From contig PFDH01000058.1 in assembly GCA_002772705.1 (NCBI GenBank), forward strand, positions 1-11,734: a DNA stretch of 11,734 nt, in the 5' to 3' direction. This DNA comes from Candidatus Pacebacteria bacterium CG10_big_fil_rev_8_21_14_0_10_44_11 (lineage in GTDB: Bacteria; Patescibacteriota; Microgenomatia; UBA1400; PJMF01). Both the position numbers and the translations under genes were made by a program. Numbering within the stretch: the first letter of the stretch is position 1; each line of letters starts with the position of its first letter. Shown here one piece after another: positions 1 to 4,929 of the stretch. The notes below the pieces were generated by a model. That model worked only from the letters and a program-made list of their open reading frames with translations, did no database searches and was not told the DNA's origin.

Positions 1-888
1 CCTCATTTCTTTTTCAGCTTCTGTTGCAACTAATGGAATAGTTTTTAATTTATCCCCTGAGTTAGCAAAATCTAAAAATTCTCGTAATTTTTTCAGCCTT
101 GGATCGCTTTGAAAATCAGCTATATCACCAACCGAATCAAGATGCTGTCCAATTGCTGATCTTGCTTCTTTAAAATATTGTTTTTCTTTTCCTTGTTTAT
201 GTAAAAGATTGTATCTATCCAAACTGGTCGGCTCAGTTACTGTAAACGAAACTACTCCTAACACATAGTACAACTGATCCATTATTTGAGCAGCGTGAGA
301 ATTTGACATCGTTGCACTGTCAGGAAAAGTAATATGTTCTATTGGCAATTGACGATCTTTTTGGAATTTTGTTTTAAGATAATCCATTAATCCTCTGCCA
401 GCTCTACCATTACCATCTGGGAAAGGGTGAATAGCTGTTGCTACCAAATAAGCCCAAACACAGAGTGAATCAATTGTTACCGCGGTTGACTGAGATAATA
501 GCGTATCAAGTTTATGAGAAAATTTTTGCATTAGCTCCTCAACATCTGCATGTTCCGGGGGTACTATACTACCCACTTGAACCTCATATTCTCTAAATTC
601 ACCGCCTTTTATTAACTCTAGTTCCTGATCAGATCTATCTGTCTTAACGTCATCATGCGCAGAATCACCATTGGCAGCGACTGCATGAATCAGTTTAAAA
701 ACCTCAATTATCGGTAATTGCTCTTTAGCCAATCGTTCATTGACAACAGCAATTAATCTACGACTGAGTTCACGTTTGCTCGCATTTGCACGGATCTCTG
801 AGTTTTCCTGAGAGATATTGACGGGGAAAAATGGATTATCTTTTGCCTGAGCTACTTTACTAGTAATTTCTTCAGTAATGTTTGTCAC
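1..888 (-). CDS. Fic-domain protein (AMPylase/Fido family), 3' end cut by window edge
   Basis: Fic enzymes move a nucleotide phosphate, usually AMP from ATP, onto a hydroxyl of a target protein. I read 296 codons without a stop from GTG at 888-886 to the window edge, so the C-terminus is missing. The complete Fic core HPFPDGNGRAGR is at residues 154-165, with catalytic His154, Asp158 and the GNGR loop all intact. A preceding PPEH segment (110-113) and helices are usual for the family. The GTG start is chosen because AGGGA lies six bases upstream and an in-frame TAG sits four codons upstream. I see no convincing inhibitory (S/T)xxxE(G/N) helix in the visible part; it could be beyond the edge or in a partner. 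The gene looks more AT-rich than its neighbours. It directly follows a small membrane protein gene. Target and nucleotide are unknown. Confidence 0.9.
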   Translation of the reverse strand, partial: MTNITEEITSKVAQAKDNPFFPVNISQENSEIRANASKRELSRRLIAVVNERLAKEQLPIIEVFKLIHAVAANGDSAHDDVKTDRSDQELELIKGGEFREYEVQVGSIVPPEHADVEELMQKFSHKLDTLLSQSTAVTIDSLCVWAYLVATAIHPFPDGNGRAGRGLMDYLKTKFQKDRQLPIEHITFPDSATMSNSHAAQIMDQLYYVLGVVSFTVTEPTSLDRYNLLHKQGKEKQYFKEARSAIGQHLDSVGDIADFQSDPRLKKLREFLDFANSGDKLKTIPLVATEAEKEMR

Positions 889-894
889 TAATAA

Positions 895-899
895 TCCCT
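895..899 (-). promoter_or_regulatory. Ribosome binding site of the Fic gene
   Basis: AGGGA on the minus strand, six bases before GTG at 888. It overlaps the TAG stop of the upstream membrane protein gene (898-900). This supports the GTG start and suggests translational coupling of the two genes. Confidence 0.6.
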
Positions 900-1164
900 A
901 CCTAACTGTTGGCATTCCCTGTAGTTGTTTCAACAAATCAGTTGTTTCCCCCATTTGCTGGAACACTGGTTGAATCACCGGCCAAACATAGGCAATAAAA
1001 ATGTTGCTTAAAACGTACAGCACAGCCAAGTAGATGACTAAACCACCAATTGTCCGGCTGGCGCCAGCCAGAAAATTTCGCCAAAAAATCTCCCAGGCAC
1101 CCACCTCATACAAGGTTTTAGTTTTAGAAATTTGATCGGGCTCGGCCAATGACATAACTACCAT
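898..1164 (-). CDS. Small membrane protein, DUF5665-like
   Basis: An 88-residue protein with a soluble N-terminus (about 1-28), then the segment WRNFLAGASRTIGG followed by one long hydrophobic stretch (about residues 42-65), and a short polar tail ending QLQGMPTVR. The pattern 'F-LAG-(A/G)-R-(x)-(x)-G' leading straight into a membrane helix resembles DUF5665 small proteins as I remember them; no function is established for that family. It ends nine bases before the Fic GTG and in the same frame, so the two are probably one transcript. A second ATG at 1155 (residue 4) is a credible alternative start, since a TATAGT-like -10 box lies only two bases before the first ATG. The family assignment is tentative; that it is a real membrane protein gene is more secure. 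Confidence 0.65.
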   Translation of the reverse strand: MVVMSLAEPDQISKTKTLYEVGAWEIFWRNFLAGASRTIGGLVIYLAVLYVLSNIFIAYVWPVIQPVFQQMGETTDLLKQLQGMPTVR

Positions 1165-1166
1165 TT

Positions 1167-1172
1167 ACTATA
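1167..1172 (-). promoter_or_regulatory. Possible -10 box for the membrane protein-Fic unit
   Basis: TATAGT on the minus strand matches five of six bases of the sigma-70 -10 consensus. No good -35 box is visible 16-18 bases upstream. If used, transcription would begin near 1160, giving a very short leader to the ATG at 1155 and excluding the ATG at 1164. Confidence 0.25.
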
Positions 1173-1264
1173 CAGCCTGCAACCAAAATCTGCACCCTAA
1201 ACTTCCCTTTGCAAATTTGTTCAAATCCGTTAGACTGATGTAGTTTTGTTCCTGTATTTAGTAC

Positions 1265-1285
1265 TGCCCCAGCCCGATTGGGGCA
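1265..1285. other. GC-rich hairpin in the divergent gap before dcd
   Basis: TGCCCCA (1265-1271) and TGGGGCA (1279-1285) pair perfectly over 7 bp around a 7-base loop. No T-run follows on either strand, and no gene ends here, so it is not an ordinary terminator. It lies 22 bases upstream of the dcd ATG and would be in its leader RNA if transcription starts upstream. A weak dyad TGTG-N6-CACA (1292-1305) sits between it and the start codon. It could be an operator or a leader structure. The rest of the 1165-1306 gap shows no clear SD sequence for dcd and only weak promoter-like matches. Confidence 0.45.
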
Positions 1286-1306
1286 ATATGTTGTGTAAAC
1301 TCACAT

Positions 1307-1879
1307 ATGTACCTTTCTGACGTTGACATCAAACAAGCGCTCAAAGATAAAGAAATCGTCATTAAAGATTTTGACGAGTCAAGATTGCAGCCAGCTAGCT
1401 ACGACATTCTGCTCGGTTTTGAGTTCATGGTCTTTCAACGCCATACCCAAGCCGTGATTGATCCCAAGAAACCGGCCGAGCTGTACATGGAAAAAATCAT
1501 ACTCAAGTCCGAAGCAGACTGCTTTATCCTCCATCCCAACGAATTTGCTTTGGCGGTCACCTACGATTATTTTGGGGTGGGACCAAAATACTGCTGCAAC
1601 ATTATGGGTAAAAGTAGCCTGGCGCGCCTTGGTTTAATTATTCACACTACCGCTGGCTTTGTTGACCCTGGCAACCAACTCAACGCCACCCTGGAGCTCT
1701 ACAACACTAACAGCATGCCAATTAAGCTGTACCCAAAAATGAGAATTGCCCAGATCGCTTTTTGCGCTCTGAAAAGCCCAGCCGCTAAACCATACGGTCA
1801 CGCCTCACTTGGCAGCAAATATTTTAAGAGTAAAGGAGTAGAAGCTAGTCGAATGTCCGACAACTTCGTCGAGAAATAA
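1307..1879 (+). CDS. dcd: dCTP deaminase, possibly bifunctional (dCTP to dUMP)
   Basis: A protein of 190 residues, the usual size for Dcd, a homotrimeric relative of dUTPase. It deaminates dCTP; some family members also hydrolyse the product to dUMP. The signature GKSSLARLGL (101-110) carries the nucleotide-binding Ser103 and Arg107. HTTAGFVDPG follows at 113-122, and TLEL contains Glu130, spaced like the catalytic Glu138 of the E. coli enzyme (23 residues after the arginine). The TAG-(x)-(V/I)-DPG form is closer to the bifunctional DCD-DUT type than to the E. coli TAHRIDPG form, so direct production of dUMP is plausible but inferred. No SD sequence precedes the ATG, and no other in-frame ATG, GTG or TTG occurs back to the stop at 1259. 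thyX begins one base after the stop, consistent with one operon making dTMP. Confidence 0.93.
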   Translation: MYLSDVDIKQALKDKEIVIKDFDESRLQPASYDILLGFEFMVFQRHTQAVIDPKKPAELYMEKIILKSEADCFILHPNEFALAVTYDYFGVGPKYCCNIMGKSSLARLGLIIHTTAGFVDPGNQLNATLELYNTNSMPIKLYPKMRIAQIAFCALKSPAAKPYGHASLGSKYFKSKGVEASRMSDNFVEK

Positions 1880-1880
1880 G

Positions 1881-3479
1881 ATGGGAAAGACTTTTTCTTT
1901 TCACCCAGATTTACACATTGCCTCGTTAGAGAAAAAAACCTGCTGGCACAATCTTAAAGTCCACTGCCTTTTACAAGATCCTTCACAAAAACAACCATCT
2001 ATTAACGCATATTTAGGTGCCCGTTACAGCCGCTCCGCCGACTCTGTCTTGGACATTGCCCGAGAGATAATGCAAAAGGGCACCGACGCTGCCAAACGGC
2101 TGGAGTCAATTTTTCAAAACTACGGCCACAAATCAGTTGGCGACATGGCTGATGTTTTTGTCTGTATTGAAAATGTACCAATGATTACCGCCATGAAGCT
2201 ATTTTATCGTAATCCAGTTTTGGCTGGACAAGAGCGTTCAACCCGGTATCAGAACTTTGAAAAACCGGCGTTTATCAAGCTGCCTCATTCTGTCTCAGTT
2301 GAGTTGAAACAAGGCTATGAAACAATCATTCAAAAGCAGCTACAAGATTATCGAGAGTTGATGCCGATAACTGAGACGGCTTTGCGCAAGCTCTTCAAAA
2401 TTTCGTCAAAAAATAAACAAGAAAGTTCGGCGTCGCAGGCTCGCACCTTTGATACTGTCCGTTACCTACTACCAATGGGTTTGCAAACCAGTCTTGGTTT
2501 TGTGATGTCCGCCCGCAACTGGGCTGAGCTGATCGCTCTGCTTCACGGCAGCGATATGTCGATTGATCGCGAGCTAGCTAAACTGCTATACGAATTATTA
2601 GTAGGTACTGACGAAAGCAAAAAAACCGGCTATATTCCCGAGGCCGATGGCCTGATTCGTCACACCGATGCTAATTATCATCAGAAAAATAGTACCGAGG
2701 CAGCATTGAAGATCCTGCAGAAAAAACTTGCGGCTTTGTCCGCCAGAAAATTAAAGGCAACCGCTAACCAAACTGTGATCGTTAAAGACGCGGATTCGGC
2801 TCTCAACAATTTTGCCAGACACCTGGCAATGTTAAATAATCCGCTAGTGACACAAAAAGCGCCTCGGCTGACCGAGGCTCAACTCAAAAAATTAGGTCAA
2901 CTGATTTTTGCCGACCACAATCACCATTGCCAAATTGGTCCAGTTGGGCAAAGTGGGGCGATTGTGATAGAAGGCATGGCCGACTTTGGCATCTTAAAAG
3001 ATTTAAACCGCCACCGAAGTTTGGAGCGGTTTGTGCCAATTTGGCACGATCAGGTTAATCTGACTGCTGAACTAAACCGACCGAATGAGAACTGCTTTTT
3101 CTTATGTCCTTATTTGGAGCATCGTCAGTTGGCCGAGCTGCGCGCTGACTTTTCCGCCCGGCTTTCTGACACCTATTCCCTGATCAAAAAATGGCGCCAA
3201 GCGGCAAAAAAAGAGCTGTCGCCAGAACTTACTACTGAATATACCAAATATTTGCTTCCTCACGCCCATGCCACCAGTTATCGGTTTTATGGTTCGATTG
3301 ATGATCTGCAGTATTTGATCCACCTTAGAACCCGCCCAGGTGGGCACATTGCCTATCGCTCAGTCACCTATACCTGGCTGAAAAAATTAGCTGGGCTTAG
3401 TCCGTTTTGGCAAGCAATGCTAGAAAAAATTCCGACGGTTAATGCTTTTTCTAGAGAGCAGTTTGTGGATCGGTCGTAG
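1881..3479 (+). CDS. thyX: Double-length ThyX-family flavin-dependent thymidylate synthase
   Basis: ThyX methylates dUMP to dTMP using FAD, NADPH and methylenetetrahydrofolate, normally as a homotetramer of about 220-250-residue chains. This protein has 532 residues and reads as two ThyX-like halves. Half 1 (about 40-245) has GHKSVGDMA (82-90), FYRNPVLAGQERSTRY (108-123) and ARTFDTVRYLLP (187-197). Half 2 (about 325-520) has DLNRHRSLERF (374-384), YLLPHAHATSYRF (457-469) and LRTRPGGHIAYR (482-493). The family signature RHRxxSxNEQSxRY is divided: half 1 keeps the ERSTRY end but has R-N-P for RHR, while half 2 keeps RHR but lacks the EQSxRY end. A composite site within one chain is the natural inference. 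It follows dcd by one base, and tandem stops TAG TAA end it three bases from the convergent nadE stop. The family is clear; activity is not proven by sequence. Confidence 0.85.
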   Translation: MGKTFSFHPDLHIASLEKKTCWHNLKVHCLLQDPSQKQPSINAYLGARYSRSADSVLDIAREIMQKGTDAAKRLESIFQNYGHKSVGDMADVFVCIENVPMITAMKLFYRNPVLAGQERSTRYQNFEKPAFIKLPHSVSVELKQGYETIIQKQLQDYRELMPITETALRKLFKISSKNKQESSASQARTFDTVRYLLPMGLQTSLGFVMSARNWAELIALLHGSDMSIDRELAKLLYELLVGTDESKKTGYIPEADGLIRHTDANYHQKNSTEAALKILQKKLAALSARKLKATANQTVIVKDADSALNNFARHLAMLNNPLVTQKAPRLTEAQLKKLGQLIFADHNHHCQIGPVGQSGAIVIEGMADFGILKDLNRHRSLERFVPIWHDQVNLTAELNRPNENCFFLCPYLEHRQLAELRADFSARLSDTYSLIKKWRQAAKKELSPELTTEYTKYLLPHAHATSYRFYGSIDDLQYLIHLRTRPGGHIAYRSVTYTWLKKLAGLSPFWQAMLEKIPTVNAFSREQFVDRS

Positions 3480-3482
3480 TAA

Positions 3483-4244
3483 TTAAGTTGATTCCACTGC
3501 TAATCTGTATGGCGCCTGGCGTTTAAACTCTTGCGAAATTATTCGTTGTTTAACTTTTTCTTTGATTTCTGCAGTAGGGTCAGATTGTTCACCATCAATC
3601 AACTCTACCAATACTTGATCAGCCTGTTCATAACTAAATCCCAATTCTTTCTCATCGGTCTGGTCAGCCCATAACCCAGCACTCGGTGCCTTTTGCAAAA
3701 AGACCGGTGACAACTGCAGCTGCCGGGCAAGCACTTTGACCTGGGTTTTGTACAAATGCTGAATTGGTTCAATGTCGCTGGCTTCATCACCAAAGCGGGT
3801 AAAATACCCCAAGTACTTTTCTGATTTATTTTCGGTGCCACAGACTAGGGCGTCCAGTTGCTTGGCCAAATCAAAAACAGCAATCATCCTCACCCGCGCC
3901 ATGATGTTGCCTCGCCGCAGTGAATTATTTTCAACTCCAAGGTTTTTTGCCACCTGATCAACCATATCTTCAATATTGATCACTCGTCGATGATCTGACG
4001 CCAATCCCAACTGATCTAAAATTAAACTACTGTCTTCCACCGACTGATCTTTATAAGGCAACTGCAGCGCATGCACTTTTTCTTGTCCAACCGCTTTCAC
4101 CGCCAAACTTATCACCACCGCCGAATCAATTCCACCTGACACCGCCACCAGCAACTTTTCCTTACCAGTTTTTTTCAGCGTTTGGCGCAAAAAAACTGCA
4201 ATCATATCAACAGTTTCGGCTGGATTTTCAAGAGTTGTTGGCAT
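3483..4244 (-). CDS. nadE: NAD+ synthetase (ammonia-dependent type)
   Basis: NadE amidates nicotinic acid adenine dinucleotide to NAD+ with ATP, the final step of NAD synthesis. At 253 residues there is only the synthetase domain and no glutaminase domain, so ammonia is the expected nitrogen source. Visible motifs are the PP-loop SGGIDS (36-41), GNIMARVRM (112-120), CGTENKSEKYLGYFTRFGD (135-153) and APSAGLWADQTDEKELGFSY (186-205), all in the family's order. The C-terminal FKRQAPYRL matches the usual (H/F)KR segment. The ATG overlaps the end of nadD by 17 bases and has GGAG four bases upstream inside nadD, so the two are translationally coupled. It converges on thyX with a three-base gap and no visible terminator. 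Confidence 0.95.
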   Translation of the reverse strand: MPTTLENPAETVDMIAVFLRQTLKKTGKEKLLVAVSGGIDSAVVISLAVKAVGQEKVHALQLPYKDQSVEDSSLILDQLGLASDHRRVINIEDMVDQVAKNLGVENNSLRRGNIMARVRMIAVFDLAKQLDALVCGTENKSEKYLGYFTRFGDEASDIEPIQHLYKTQVKVLARQLQLSPVFLQKAPSAGLWADQTDEKELGFSYEQADQVLVELIDGEQSDPTAEIKEKVKQRIISQEFKRQAPYRLAVEST

Positions 4245-4812
4245 CTAACTCCAAGTATAACTGATGTTTTAAAATATAGGCGGCAATTGGCACCGGCACT
4301 AGTTTTTCGATTAACTCACCTGCTCGGATCGCTTGACGGACGTCTGTCGAGGCAACATCAACTTCTCTCACCCCTTCCATTACTGTCATATTTGACTGCA
4401 GTGGTTCAAGCGGATAACCTTGGCGGGGATAGACCCAAAACGGAAAACTATCAATTAATTTATCTGACTGATCCCACTTTTTAAATCCGATTAGGTTATC
4501 AGATCCGATCACAAATGAAAATTGCTGGTTTGGGTGAACTTGGGAAAAAGCGCGTAAAGTTTTATAGGTGTAACTGATCCCTTCCTGCTCTAGCTCAAAT
4601 TGATTAATTTTGATCCTCCGCTCGTCTGGAGCAAGCACCTTGAGCATGGCCAATCGATGTTGATCTGGTGTCACAATTTTTGCAAAGGGATGATTCTTAA
4701 CCGGCACCAACCAAACCTGATCGGCTAGTTGTTGACGAAGCAACTCTAACACAATCTGTTGATGACCGTTGTGCGGGGGATCAAAAGCACCACCAAAAAT
4801 CGCGATTTTCAT
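4228..4812 (-). CDS. nadD: Nicotinate-nucleotide adenylyltransferase
   Basis: NadD joins nicotinate mononucleotide and ATP to give nicotinic acid adenine dinucleotide, the substrate of NadE encoded next. The 194 residues match the family's usual length. The nucleotidyltransferase signature GGAFDPPHNGH is at 7-17, with the two HxGH-type histidines His14 and His17. IGSDNL follows at 102-107, and VASTDVRQAI (153-162) corresponds to the C-terminal ISSTxIR motif, with the first residues altered. The ATG at 4812 gives the canonical M-K-I-A-I-F-G-G start. Its ribosome binding sequence is weak (AGG, 10 bases upstream) and lies inside the right-hand 3' arm, in mRNA sense, of a long inverted repeat with the end of topA, so translation may depend on RNA folding. 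The last 17 bases overlap nadE. Confidence 0.96.
   Translation of the reverse strand: MKIAIFGGAFDPPHNGHQQIVLELLRQQLADQVWLVPVKNHPFAKIVTPDQHRLAMLKVLAPDERRIKINQFELEQEGISYTYKTLRAFSQVHPNQQFSFVIGSDNLIGFKKWDQSDKLIDSFPFWVYPRQGYPLEPLQSNMTVMEGVREVDVASTDVRQAIRAGELIEKLVPVPIAAYILKHQLYLELDANNS
4249..4252 (-). promoter_or_regulatory. Ribosome binding site of nadE inside nadD
   Basis: GGAG on the minus strand, four bases before the nadE ATG at 4244 and within the nadD coding sequence. It supports the chosen nadE start and coupling to nadD. Confidence 0.5.
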
Positions 4813-4815
4813 TTC

Positions 4816-4834
4816 AGAACCTATCTAGTAAGCC
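4816..4834. repeat. 19-bp inverted repeat, arm next to nadD start
   Basis: AGAACCTATCTAGTAAGCC on the plus strand is the exact reverse complement of 4970-4988. It lies three bases upstream of the nadD ATG. In the minus-strand mRNA it is the 3' arm and contains the only AGG that could serve as the nadD ribosome binding site. The bases flanking the two arms show no obvious target-site duplication. Confidence 0.95.
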
Positions 4835-4851
4835 TCTTTCGTCACGAAAGA
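4835..4851 (-). other. Hairpin with 7-bp stem, directly next to the long inverted repeat
   Basis: In minus-strand sense, TCTTTCG and CGAAAGA pair perfectly around the triloop TGA. The stem begins immediately where the 19-bp arm at 4816-4834 ends. No T-run follows, so it is not an intrinsic terminator. Confidence 0.6.
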
Positions 4852-4891
4852 CAATCAGGTTTGAGTAAAAAGTGTTTAGCAGCGACGAAAT

Positions 4892-4914
4892 AGTAGTCAT
4901 AAGTCATAACTACT
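4892..4914 (-). other. Hairpin with G-U pairs built on a 7-base tandem repeat
   Basis: In minus-strand RNA, ten bases pair with ten around the triloop ACU. Two of the pairs are G-U, which would be A-C mismatches in plus-strand RNA, so the fold favours the topA-nadD transcript. It contains AGTCATA twice in tandem on the plus strand (4895-4901 and 4902-4908). It lies 15 bases downstream of the topA stop, and no T-run follows. Confidence 0.55.
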
Positions 4915-4929
4915 TTGAGGAGCGATAAA

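Noticed and set aside
1265..1285. Rho-independent terminator
   Set aside because: The stem is good but no T-run follows on either strand, and both flanking genes start, rather than end, at this gap.
3102..3347. Open frame antisense to the second half of thyX
   Set aside because: It lies wholly inside thyX, has no recognisable domain and no ribosome site; the thyX frame is clearly coding.
4835..4914. Terminators between topA and nadD
   Set aside because: Both hairpins lack a following T-run, and nadD-nadE has no clear promoter of its own, so readthrough from topA is more likely.
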